Assembly (NCBI GenBank): GCA_900547305.1
Contig: URGH01000020.1
Location: 1-36,158, forward strand
Source: an uncultured Oscillospiraceae bacterium
GTDB taxonomy: Bacteria > Bacillota > Clostridia > Oscillospirales > Acutalibacteraceae
Length of the DNA stretch: 36,158 bases
Reading direction: 5' to 3'
The position numbers and the translations under genes were made by a program. Shown here one piece after another: positions 8,392 through 16,314 of this stretch (position 1 is its first letter; every line of letters starts with the position of its first letter). A model generated the notes under the pieces. The model did not search any database and was not told where the DNA came from. It saw only the letters and a program-made list of their open reading frames with translations.

Positions 8392-8701
8392 AATAGCGGT
8401 TTTGGGCGATACCGAAAGCATAAAGGGCTTTGCGGCGGTAGGGCTTGATATTTACCCCTGCGATAACGATACGGAAAGCACTGCAGAGTTAAAAAAAATA
8501 GTTAATGCCGGCTACGGCGTTATTTTCGTAACCGAGAGGTTAGTGCCGTTTCTCCAAAAGGAGATTGAAAAGGTAAACCGTCAGCTTTCCCCCTCGGTTG
8601 TGCCGATCACGGGCGTTTCGGGCAATAACGGCTCGGGCGTAGCGGCGCTTAAAGGCGCGGTGGAAAAAGCGGTCGGCTCGGATATAATTTTCAACAGATA
8701 G
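8384..8701 (+). CDS. ntpG: V-type ATP synthase subunit F (NtpG)
   Basis: Central-stalk subunit of ~105 residues with a Rossmann-like fold: MVKIAVLGDTES at the N terminus, GYGVIFVTERL in the middle, and the SPSVVPITGVSG stretch near the C terminus are family signatures. It binds subunit D in the rotor. The frame is open from a TTG at 8363, but the ATG at 8384 gives the normal N terminus and overlaps the ntpC stop by eight bases, implying translational coupling. Length is as expected. Confidence 0.93.
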   Translation: MVKIAVLGDTESIKGFAAVGLDIYPCDNDTESTAELKKIVNAGYGVIFVTERLVPFLQKEIEKVNRQLSPSVVPITGVSGNNGSGVAALKGAVEKAVGSDIIFNR

Positions 8702-8712
8702 GAGTAATCACA

Positions 8713-10482
8713 ATGACCGAAGGAACTATAACCAAGGTTGCGGGCCCTCTTGTTATTGCGGAGGGTATGCGCAACGCGGATATGTTCGACGTTGTGCGCG
8801 TTTCGGATAAGCACCTTATAGGCGAGATAATAGAAATGCACGGCGATAAGGCTTCAATTCAGGTTTATGAGGAAACGGCGGGACTGGGTCCCGGCGAAAA
8901 GGTTGTTTCCACAGGTAAGCCCTTGAGCGTTGAATTGGGACCCGGACTTATCGGCTCAATATTCGACGGTATTCAAAGACCGCTTGCAGAAATAATGAAG
9001 GTAAGCGGCACAAATCTTCAGCGCGGCGTTGAGGTGCCGAGCCTGCCGAGAGATAAAAAGTGGCACTTTACCCCCGCAAAACAAGTGGGCGATGAGGTTG
9101 CGGCGGGCGATACCGTGGGTACGGTGCAGGAAACCGCAATTGTAAACCACAAAATTATGGTGCCTAACAGAATAAAGGGCAAAATAGTGGAAATAGCCGA
9201 GGGCGACTACACGGTTGAAGAAACGGTTTATAAAATAGAGACCGATAAAGGCGTAAAGGAATTTACCCTTATGCAGTCGTGGCCCGTTCGTGTGGGCAGA
9301 CCGTATAAGCGAAAATTATCGCCTGATATTCCGCTGGTTACCGGTCAGCGCGTTATTGATATGCTGTTCCCGATAGCTAAGGGCGGCGTTGCGGCGGTTC
9401 CCGGTCCCTTCGGCTCGGGCAAGACCGTTGTGCAGCATCAGCTTGCTAAATGGGCTGCGGCGGATATTATAGTATACATCGGCTGCGGCGAGCGCGGCAA
9501 CGAAATGACCGACGTTTTAAACGAGTTTCCGGAGCTGAAAGACCCGAGAACGGGCAACTCCTTAATGGAGCGCACTGTGCTTATTGCAAACACCTCGGAT
9601 ATGCCTGTTGCGGCGCGTGAAGCCTCAATCTATACAGGAATTACAATAGCCGAATATTTCCGCGATATGGGTTACACCGTAGCGCTTATGGCTGACTCAA
9701 CCTCCCGCTGGGCAGAGGCTTTGCGTGAAATGTCGGGCAGACTTGAAGAAATGCCGGGCGAAGAAGGCTACCCCGCCTACTTAGGCTCACGCCTTGCGCA
9801 GTTCTATGAACGCGCGGGCAGAGTTATTGTAAACGGCGAGGGCGAAACAGAGGGCGCGCTTTCGGTTATCGGCGCGGTATCTCCTCCGGGCGGCGATATT
9901 TCCGAGCCTGTATCGCAGGCGACCCTGCGTATAGTAAAGGTTTTCTGGGGGCTTGATTCAGCCCTTGCGTACAAGCGCCATTTCCCCGCAATAAACTGGC
10001 TTACAAGCTATTCGCTTTATGCCGATTCGCTTTCCGACTGGTTCAATAAAAACGTTAAGCCCGATTGGTACAAGCTGCGCGGCAGACTTATGACTATTTT
10101 GCAGGAAGAATCCGAGCTTGAAGAAATAGTAAAGCTTGTTGGTATGGACGCGCTGTCGCCCTCAGACCGCTTAAAGCTGGAGGCTGCAAGGTCTATAAGA
10201 GAGGACTATCTGCACCAAAACGCATTTGACGAGGTTGATACCTATACTTCGCTTAACAAACAGTATCTGCTTATGGAGCTTATCTTGGCGTTTTACGATA
10301 AATCACTTGAGGCATTAGGTAAAGGCGCGGCTATTGAAAAAATAGTTGCAATGCCCTCGCGTGAGCGTATAGGCCGCTTTAAGTATGCCGATGAAAAGCA
10401 GACCGAGAGCGAATATAACGAAATTTTGTCCGAGCTTGACAGCGATATTGATAAGGCTGTTAAGGCGAATGACGAGGATTAA
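8713..10482 (+). CDS. ntpA: V-type ATP synthase catalytic subunit A
   Basis: Catalytic ATPase subunit of 589 residues. Walker A GPFGSGKT is at residues 231-238, the catalytic glutamate is Glu260 in GCGERGNEM, and the DSTSRWAEALREMSGRLEE motif and PAYLGSRLAQFYERAG follow. The non-homologous insert between the N-terminal barrel and the nucleotide domain (about 110-190), which separates V/A-type A subunits from F-type beta subunits, is present. A ribosome site TAGGAG precedes the ATG; eleven bases separate it from ntpG. Confidence 0.98.
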   Translation: MTEGTITKVAGPLVIAEGMRNADMFDVVRVSDKHLIGEIIEMHGDKASIQVYEETAGLGPGEKVVSTGKPLSVELGPGLIGSIFDGIQRPLAEIMKVSGTNLQRGVEVPSLPRDKKWHFTPAKQVGDEVAAGDTVGTVQETAIVNHKIMVPNRIKGKIVEIAEGDYTVEETVYKIETDKGVKEFTLMQSWPVRVGRPYKRKLSPDIPLVTGQRVIDMLFPIAKGGVAAVPGPFGSGKTVVQHQLAKWAAADIIVYIGCGERGNEMTDVLNEFPELKDPRTGNSLMERTVLIANTSDMPVAAREASIYTGITIAEYFRDMGYTVALMADSTSRWAEALREMSGRLEEMPGEEGYPAYLGSRLAQFYERAGRVIVNGEGETEGALSVIGAVSPPGGDISEPVSQATLRIVKVFWGLDSALAYKRHFPAINWLTSYSLYADSLSDWFNKNVKPDWYKLRGRLMTILQEESELEEIVKLVGMDALSPSDRLKLEAARSIREDYLHQNAFDEVDTYTSLNKQYLLMELILAFYDKSLEALGKGAAIEKIVAMPSRERIGRFKYADEKQTESEYNEILSELDSDIDKAVKANDED

Positions 10483-10496
10483 GGAGGGGAACTGCT

Positions 10497-11870
10497 ATGC
10501 CAAAGGAATATAAAACCATACGCGAGGTTGCAGGACCTCTTATGATGGTAAGCGACGTTGATAACGTAAAGTATGACGAACTGGGCGAAATAGAGCTGCC
10601 CAACGGCGATATTCGCCGCTGCAAGGTGCTTGAAATAAACGGCACAAACGCATTGGTTCAGCTTTTTGAAAACTCGGCGGGAATAAACCTTGCCGATTCA
10701 AAGGTGCGCTTTTTAGGGCGCGGAATGGAGCTGCCCGTATCGCCCGATATGCTTTCCCGCGTGTTTGACGGACTGGGAAGACCTATTGACGGCGGCCCCG
10801 AAATTATACCCGAAAAGCGAATGGATATTAACGGCAGACCTATGAACCCGGCCGCGAGAAACTACCCGCAGGAGTTTATTCAAACGGGCGTTTCCGCAAT
10901 TGACGGGCTTAATACACTGGTAAGAGGGCAAAAGCTGCCTATCTTCTCGGCATCAGGTCTTCCTCATGCAAACCTTGCCGCGCAGATAGCAAGGCAGGCG
11001 ACGGTGCTCGGCGATAACAAGCAGTTCGCCGTTGTTTTCGCCGCAATGGGTATTACCTTTGAAGAGTCTAACTTCTTTATAGATTCCTTTAAGGAAACAG
11101 GTGCTATTGACAGAACGGTAATGTTTGTAAACCTTGCTAACGACCCCGCAATTGAGCGTATTGCAACGCCGAAAATGGCGCTTACCGCCGCAGAATACCT
11201 TGCGTTTGACCTCGGTATGCAGGTGCTTGTTATTATGACCGACATTACAAACTACGCCGACGCTCTGCGTGAGGTATCCGCCGCGCGTAAGGAAGTGCCC
11301 GGCAGGCGCGGCTACCCCGGATATATGTATACCGACCTTGCAACCCTTTATGAGCGCGCGGGCAGACTTAAAGGCAAAGATGGCTCTATAACCCTTATAC
11401 CCATTTTAACAATGCCCGAGGATGATAAGACCCACCCGATACCCGACCTTACGGGCTATATTACCGAGGGTCAGATAATTTTAAGCCGCGAGCTTTACAG
11501 AAAGGGCGTAACGCCGCCTATCGACGTTTTGCCGTCGCTGTCCCGTCTTAAAGATAAGGGTATAGGCGAGGGGCGCACCCGTAAGGACCACGCCGCTACA
11601 ATGAACCAGCTTTTCGCGGCGTATGCCAGAGGTAAGGACGCTAAGGAGCTTATGGTAATTTTGGGCGAGGCGGCACTTACCGATATTGATAAAAAGTATG
11701 CCGAATTTGCCGATAGATTTGAAAGCGAATATGTTTCTCAGGGCTACAACACCAACCGCACCATTGAGGAAACATTAAACCTCGGTTGGAAGCTGCTTTC
11801 AATTCTGCCCCGCAGTGAGCTTAAGCGTATCAGCGATGAAATGCTTGATAAATATTACGGTAAGTTTTAA
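10497..11870 (+). CDS. ntpB: V-type ATP synthase subunit B
   Basis: Non-catalytic nucleotide-domain subunit of 457 residues that alternates with subunit A in the head. Clear family motifs include LGRPIDGGP, FIQTGVSAIDGLNTLVRGQK, SASGLPHANLAAQIARQA and PGYMYTDLATLYERAGR. It lacks a true P-loop, as expected. Arg350 in LPSLSRL is at the arginine-finger position that reaches into the A-subunit site. AAGGAGGGG precedes the ATG, fourteen bases after ntpA. Confidence 0.98.
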   Translation: MPKEYKTIREVAGPLMMVSDVDNVKYDELGEIELPNGDIRRCKVLEINGTNALVQLFENSAGINLADSKVRFLGRGMELPVSPDMLSRVFDGLGRPIDGGPEIIPEKRMDINGRPMNPAARNYPQEFIQTGVSAIDGLNTLVRGQKLPIFSASGLPHANLAAQIARQATVLGDNKQFAVVFAAMGITFEESNFFIDSFKETGAIDRTVMFVNLANDPAIERIATPKMALTAAEYLAFDLGMQVLVIMTDITNYADALREVSAARKEVPGRRGYPGYMYTDLATLYERAGRLKGKDGSITLIPILTMPEDDKTHPIPDLTGYITEGQIILSRELYRKGVTPPIDVLPSLSRLKDKGIGEGRTRKDHAATMNQLFAAYARGKDAKELMVILGEAALTDIDKKYAEFADRFESEYVSQGYNTNRTIEETLNLGWKLLSILPRSELKRISDEMLDKYYGKF

Positions 11871-11884
11871 GGAGGTCATAAAAT

Positions 11885-12556
11885 ATGGCTGTACTTAACG
11901 TAAACCCCACCCGTATGGAGTTAACGCGCCTAAAAAAGCAGCTTTCCACCGCACTGCGTGGTCATAAGCTTTTAAAGGATAAGCGCGATGAGCTTATGCG
12001 GCAGTTTCTTGATATGATACGCGAAACAAAGACCCTGCGCGAAGAGGTTGAGGAACGCTTAAAATCGGTTAATAACGATTTTGTGTTAGCTTCAAGCGTT
12101 ATGTCTAAAGAGGAGCTTGACACAGCACTTTTAGCGCCTAAGCAGGAAGTGTATCTCGAATCCTCCACCCGCAATGTTATGAGCGTGGATATTCCGGTTT
12201 ATTCCTTTAAAACCAGAACCAGCGAGCAATCGGATATTTTCTCCTACGGCTTTGCCTCGACCAGCTTTGAGCTTGACGACGCGGTAAGCGGGCTTTCCGA
12301 TTTGCTGCCGAAAATGCTGAAACTTGCCGAAATGGAAAAATCGGTAAAACTTATGGCGGACGAAATTGAAAAAACGCGCCGCCGCGTTAATGCGCTTGAG
12401 CACGTTATGATACCCCGCTATCAGGAAACGATTCACTTTATATCTATGAAGCTTGAAGAAAACGAGCGCGCAAGCCGCGCCCGCCTTATGAAGGTTAAGG
12501 ATATGATGATTGAAGAAAATATTGAGTATAAGCATACCCACCCCGACGCGGTGTAA
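11885..12556 (+). CDS. ntpD: V-type ATP synthase subunit D
   Basis: Central rotor axle subunit, 223 residues. It begins with the family signature around NVNPTRMELTRLKKQL, has long N- and C-terminal helices predicted to form an antiparallel coiled coil, and a C-terminal stretch RVNALEHVMIPRYQETIHFI that is very conserved in the family. Preceded by AAGGAGG and a short spacer, fourteen bases after ntpB. Last gene of the operon; an intrinsic terminator follows. Confidence 0.96.
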   Translation: MAVLNVNPTRMELTRLKKQLSTALRGHKLLKDKRDELMRQFLDMIRETKTLREEVEERLKSVNNDFVLASSVMSKEELDTALLAPKQEVYLESSTRNVMSVDIPVYSFKTRTSEQSDIFSYGFASTSFELDDAVSGLSDLLPKMLKLAEMEKSVKLMADEIEKTRRRVNALEHVMIPRYQETIHFISMKLEENERASRARLMKVKDMMIEENIEYKHTHPDAV

Positions 12557-12588
12557 GTTAAACGCGGAATCCGGAATTATAAAAAATA

Positions 12589-12635
12589 AAGCCTGTTGTT
12601 ATCGGTTTGACCGACTGCGGCAGGCTTATGTTTTT
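12589..12635 (+). terminator. Intrinsic terminator of the V-type ATPase operon
   Basis: AAGCCTG (12589-12595) pairs with CAGGCTT (12621-12627); an inner CGGT-ttg-ACCG hairpin (12603-12613) sits inside. ATGTTTTTA follows. It ends the ntp transcript before the mdh promoter. Confidence 0.85.
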
Positions 12636-12686
12636 ATATAATTAAAAGATATATCATATTTGTAATAGAATTATGCAAATAGTGTA

Positions 12687-12716
12687 TTTACAAAACCGCT
12701 CGATATATGCTATAAT
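12687..12716 (+). promoter_or_regulatory. Extended -10 promoter of the malate-to-succinate operon
   Basis: TTTACA at 12687-12692, an 18-base spacer, and TATAAT at 12711-12716 preceded by TGC, which makes an extended -10 (TGnTATAAT). Transcription would begin near 12723, about 25 bases before the mdh ATG. This close match to consensus suggests high expression. No clear Rex or Fnr palindrome was seen. Confidence 0.75.
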
Positions 12717-12748
12717 AAGTAGAATATTGTAATAATGGAAGGTGCATT

Positions 12749-13693
12749 ATGAACAAAGTATCAATTATCGGGACCGGAAGCGTCGGTTCCACCATCGCTT
12801 ATACGCTTACAGTAATGGGGCTTGCCTCGGAAATCGTTATGATAGATATCAATAACGAAAAGGCTCTCGGCGAGGCGCTCGACATTCGTCAGGGCACGCC
12901 TTTTTGCGGCGCCTGCTCAATCTATGCGGGAGACTACCGCGACGCGGTTAATTCCGACATTGTAATAGTAACCTCGGGTATTGCAAGAAAGCCGGGTCAG
13001 TCACGCCTTGAGCTTGCGCAGACTAACGTAAACATAACAAAGCAGATAATTCCCGAAATTACCAAATACGCGCCGGATGCAACCTATATTATAGTAAGCA
13101 ACCCGGTTGATATTCTTACATATACTTTCTATAAGATGTCGGGTCTGCCCGAAAACCGCATAATCGGCTCGGGTACTATTCTTGATACCGCTCGTCTGCG
13201 CTCAAGACTTTCGGAATACTACAACATAAACCAGAGCAACGTTCACGCCTATGTTTTCGGCGAGCACGGCGATTCTTCTTTCATTCCGTGGTCGGTTGCC
13301 AACATTTCAAACGTTCCGATTAAAGAGTGCAAAAAACTTATAACCACCCCCGGTATTAACACTCCCGAGCTTGATTTCGGCGAGATTGAACAGTATGTAA
13401 GAAAATCGGGCGCACGCGTTATTGCAAGAAAGGGCGCTACTTTCTATGCCGTTTCGGTATCGGTATGTCACATATGCAAGTGCCTGCTCGGCGGAATTGA
13501 CACCACAATGACCGTTTCTACCATGATGCACGGAGAATACGGAATTGAAAATGTTGCGCTCAGCACCCTTAATATGGTAGGACATGAAGGCGTAAGAGGC
13601 AAGGTAAACGTTCCTATGACGGACGAAGAAGTAACGCTGTTACGCAAGAGCGCCGACACATTAAAGGACGTTATAAGCAATCTTGACATATAA
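12749..13693 (+). CDS. mdh: LDH-like malate dehydrogenase (lactate/malate dehydrogenase family)
   Basis: NAD-dependent 2-hydroxyacid dehydrogenase of 314 residues. The Rossmann motif GTGSVGST is at residues 8-15, the cofactor-selecting Asp33 is in VMIDIN, the catalytic LDTARLR and GEHGDSS (His) motifs are present, and the substrate loop reads SGIARKPGQSR. Overall the sequence looks like bacterial LDH, but the specificity position (residue 102 in LDH numbering), Gln in lactate dehydrogenases, is Arg80 here, as in malate dehydrogenases; substrate-carboxylate Arg86 follows. With fumC fourteen bases downstream and a fumarate reductase in the operon, oxaloacetate reduction to malate is the likely reaction. 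Automated annotation would probably call it lactate dehydrogenase; that activity cannot be excluded because the residue after Arg86 is Leu, as in LDH. Confidence 0.85.
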   Translation: MNKVSIIGTGSVGSTIAYTLTVMGLASEIVMIDINNEKALGEALDIRQGTPFCGACSIYAGDYRDAVNSDIVIVTSGIARKPGQSRLELAQTNVNITKQIIPEITKYAPDATYIIVSNPVDILTYTFYKMSGLPENRIIGSGTILDTARLRSRLSEYYNINQSNVHAYVFGEHGDSSFIPWSVANISNVPIKECKKLITTPGINTPELDFGEIEQYVRKSGARVIARKGATFYAVSVSVCHICKCLLGGIDTTMTVSTMMHGEYGIENVALSTLNMVGHEGVRGKVNVPMTDEEVTLLRKSADTLKDVISNLDI

Positions 13694-13707
13694 GGGGTAA
13701 TACAGAA

Positions 13708-15084
13708 ATGGAATACCGTATAGAACACGATTCTATGGGCGAAATGAAAGTGCCCGCCGACAGACTTTGGGCGGCGCAGACCGAAAGAAGCCACGAAAAC
13801 TTTGAAATAGGCGTAGGCATTGAAACCATGCCGCGCGAGATAACCCACGCTTTCGGCATACTTAAAAAGGCGGCTGCGCTTGCAAACGCCGAGCTTAAGC
13901 CCGAAAAAATGACGGCACAAAAGGTAAAGGCTATTTCCGCCGCGTGTGATGAAGTAATATCGGGCAGCCTTAACAATCATTTTCCGCTTGTTGTCTGGCA
14001 GACGGGGTCGGGCACGCAGTCCAATATGAACGCAAACGAGGTTATCGCCAACCGCGCTAACCAAATTGCGGGCGAAAAGCTTTGCCACCCGAACGATGAT
14101 ATAAATATGAGCCAATCCTCTAACGACACCTTCCCGACCGCTATGCACATTTCGGCGGTTGTAGCTATTGAGGATAAGCTTTTGCCTGCAATAGAGCTTT
14201 TAATAAATACTTTCAAAAAATTAGAGGCTGAAAACGAGGGCATTGTAAAATCGGGCAGAACCCATTTGCAGGACGCAACGCCCATTAAGTTCAGCCAGGA
14301 AATTTCAGGTTGGAGAGCAAGCCTTGAACGCGATGCGGAGCTTTTAAAAATGGCTGTAAAGCCGCTTTATGAGTTAGCGCTCGGCGGCACTGCCGTAGGC
14401 ACGGGGCTTAACGCTCCGGGGGGCTTTTCCGAGCTTGTAGCCAAAAAGGTTGCAGAGCTTACGGGCAAGCCGTTTGTAACCGCTGCAAATAAATTCCACG
14501 CCCTTACTTCAAAGGACGAATTTGTTTTCGCGCACGGCGCAATTAAGGCCACTGCCTGCGATATGATGAAAATAGCGAACGATGTCCGCTGGCTGGCTTC
14601 GGGTCCGCGCGACGGGCTCGGTGAGATACACATTCCCGAAAACGAGCCGGGCTCTTCAATAATGCCGGGTAAAGTAAACCCCACCCAGTGCGAGGCGGTA
14701 ACAATGGTTGCCGTTCAGGTAATGGGTAACGATGTTGCAGTAGGTATTGCGGCTTCGCAGGGCAACTTTGAACTTAATGTATTTATGCCTGTTGCGGCTT
14801 ATAATTTCTTACAGTCAGCCCGCTTGCTGGCAGAGGCTATTGTTTCCTTTAACAATAAGTGTGCTGTGGGAATTACCGCAAATAAGGATAAAATGTATCA
14901 CAATCTGCACAATTCGCTTATGCTTGTTACCGCGCTTAACCCCTACATAGGCTACGAAAACGCGGCTAAAACCGCTAAAAAGGCGTTTAAGGATAATATC
15001 TCCTTAAAGCAGGCGTGCGTGGAATTGGGCTTTTTAACCGAAGAAAAATTTGACGAGGTATTCCACCCCGAGCAGATGGTTTAA
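13708..15084 (+). CDS. fumC: Class II fumarate hydratase
   Basis: Oxygen-stable, iron-free fumarase that interconverts malate and fumarate. The 458-residue product has the three superfamily regions: GSGTQSNMNANEV, SGRTHLQDATPIKFSQE, and the signature loop GSSIMPGKVNPTQCE with the catalytic serine. The N terminus MGEMKVPADRLWAAQTERS is typical FumC rather than aspartase or argininosuccinate lyase. The ribosome site AGGGG precedes the ATG. It sits between mdh and hdrB, so fumarate made here is the evident substrate of the reductase encoded at the end of the operon. Confidence 0.97.
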   Translation: MEYRIEHDSMGEMKVPADRLWAAQTERSHENFEIGVGIETMPREITHAFGILKKAAALANAELKPEKMTAQKVKAISAACDEVISGSLNNHFPLVVWQTGSGTQSNMNANEVIANRANQIAGEKLCHPNDDINMSQSSNDTFPTAMHISAVVAIEDKLLPAIELLINTFKKLEAENEGIVKSGRTHLQDATPIKFSQEISGWRASLERDAELLKMAVKPLYELALGGTAVGTGLNAPGGFSELVAKKVAELTGKPFVTAANKFHALTSKDEFVFAHGAIKATACDMMKIANDVRWLASGPRDGLGEIHIPENEPGSSIMPGKVNPTQCEAVTMVAVQVMGNDVAVGIAASQGNFELNVFMPVAAYNFLQSARLLAEAIVSFNNKCAVGITANKDKMYHNLHNSLMLVTALNPYIGYENAAKTAKKAFKDNISLKQACVELGFLTEEKFDEVFHPEQMV

Positions 15085-15104
15085 TTTTTCAGGGAGGAAA
15101 AATA

Positions 15105-15911
15105 ATGATTAAGGTCAGTTATTTTCCCGGCTGCACGCTCCGCACAAAAGCTAAACAGCTTGACCTTTATGCCCGCAAATGCGCCGAGGTTTTGGGCGTT
15201 GAACTATGCGAGATAGAGGACTGGCAGTGCTGCGGCGGCGTGTTTGTAAGCAATAACGACGAGATAGCGTCAAAGCTGTCCTCTGTCCGTGCGCTTATAG
15301 CCGCTAAAGAGGCGGAAAGACCGCTTGTTACGGTATGCTCCGCCTGCCATAATGTTATAAAACAGACTAATTACCAAATAACGAACGACGAAACGTTCAG
15401 AAACCGCGCTAACCTATATCTTGCGCAGGATAAGGAAAAAAGAGAGCCTTATTCGGGCGAGACAAAGGTTATGCACTATTTTGAGCTTTTGCGCGACGTT
15501 GTGGGCTTTGATAAAATCAAAGAAAAGGTAGTAAACCCCTTAACGGGCAGAAAAATTGCCGCTTATTACGGCTGCCTGCTTTTGCGCCCCGGCAAGGTAA
15601 TGGCGTTTGATGACCCCGAAAATCCCGCAATTATGGAGGAGTTTATAAGGGCGATAGGCGCAGAGCCGGTAATTTACCCTTACAGAAACGAGTGCTGCGG
15701 CGGCTATGTTGCGCTTGAAGACCCCGAGAGCGCAAAGAAAAAAAGCAACGCCGTTACAAACAGTGCCGAAAGCCACGGCGCGGAGTTGGCGGTTACCGCC
15801 TGCCCGCTTTGCAAGTACAATTTGGTGCACAACGGCAGCAATATACCCGTTGTGTACTTTACAGAATTATTAGCCGAGGCGTTAGGCGTAAAGGAGGATA
15901 CAAATGCCTGA
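15105..15911 (+). CDS. hdrB: HdrB-like subunit with two CCG domains
   Basis: Homologue of heterodisulfide reductase subunit B, 268 residues. Both cysteine-rich CCG motifs are complete: C10, C42-C43 and C78-x-x-C81 in the first, and a Cys in YYGCLLLRPGK, a CC pair in NECCGGY and CPLC in the second. In methanogen HdrB these motifs bind two non-cubane [4Fe-4S] clusters that perform the disulfide chemistry. Here no thiol/disulfide partner gene is present, so it may instead pass electrons to the fumarate reductase subunits, an inference. GGGAGG precedes the ATG; the gene overlaps hdrC by eight bases. Confidence 0.93.
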   Translation: MIKVSYFPGCTLRTKAKQLDLYARKCAEVLGVELCEIEDWQCCGGVFVSNNDEIASKLSSVRALIAAKEAERPLVTVCSACHNVIKQTNYQITNDETFRNRANLYLAQDKEKREPYSGETKVMHYFELLRDVVGFDKIKEKVVNPLTGRKIAAYYGCLLLRPGKVMAFDDPENPAIMEEFIRAIGAEPVIYPYRNECCGGYVALEDPESAKKKSNAVTNSAESHGAELAVTACPLCKYNLVHNGSNIPVVYFTELLAEALGVKEDTNA

Positions 15912-16296
15912 TAAAAAAGAGCTTTTAAAGGAGCAGGTTATAAGGGCAAGCGGCGTTAATCCGCTTAAATGTATGCGCTGCGGCAAATGCTCAGGCACCT
16001 GCCCCTCATATGACGAAATGGAATATCATCCCCACCAGTTTGTTTATATGGTGGAAACGGGCGATATTGAAACCCTTATGAAATCGGAATCGGTTTATAA
16101 ATGTCTTTCCTGCTTTGCCTGCGTTGAGCGCTGTCCGCGCGGCGTGGAACCGGCAAAGATAATTGAGGCGGTGCGCCTTGAAGCAATACGCCGAAAGGGA
16201 AACAACCATATGACCGCTAACGATATTCCCGAAAAAATTAACGACGATATTCCCCAGCAGGCGATTATGAGTGCCATGCGCAAATATTCTAAATAG
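15904..16296 (+). CDS. hdrC: HdrC-like ferredoxin subunit
   Basis: Small 130-residue protein with two [4Fe-4S] binding motifs, C23-x2-C26-x2-C29-x3-C-P (CMRCGKCSGTCP) and C67-x2-C70-x2-C73-x3-C-P (CLSCFACVERCP), the layout of heterodisulfide reductase subunit C. It would carry electrons between HdrA and HdrB. AAGGAGG lies six bases before its ATG within the end of hdrB, and the eight-base overlap implies translational coupling and equal stoichiometry. Confidence 0.93.
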   Translation: MPDKKELLKEQVIRASGVNPLKCMRCGKCSGTCPSYDEMEYHPHQFVYMVETGDIETLMKSESVYKCLSCFACVERCPRGVEPAKIIEAVRLEAIRRKGNNHMTANDIPEKINDDIPQQAIMSAMRKYSK

Positions 16297-16314
16297 GAAA
16301 GGAGAAAATAACGT

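Noticed and set aside
12557..12748. Rex-type operator before mdh
   Set aside because: A weak TTTGTAATAG...ATGCAAA symmetry at about 12659-12679 does not match the TTGTTAA-type Rex consensus.
13468..14148. 226-codon minus-strand open frame across mdh and fumC
   Set aside because: Antisense to two certain genes; no promoter, ribosome site or family motif.
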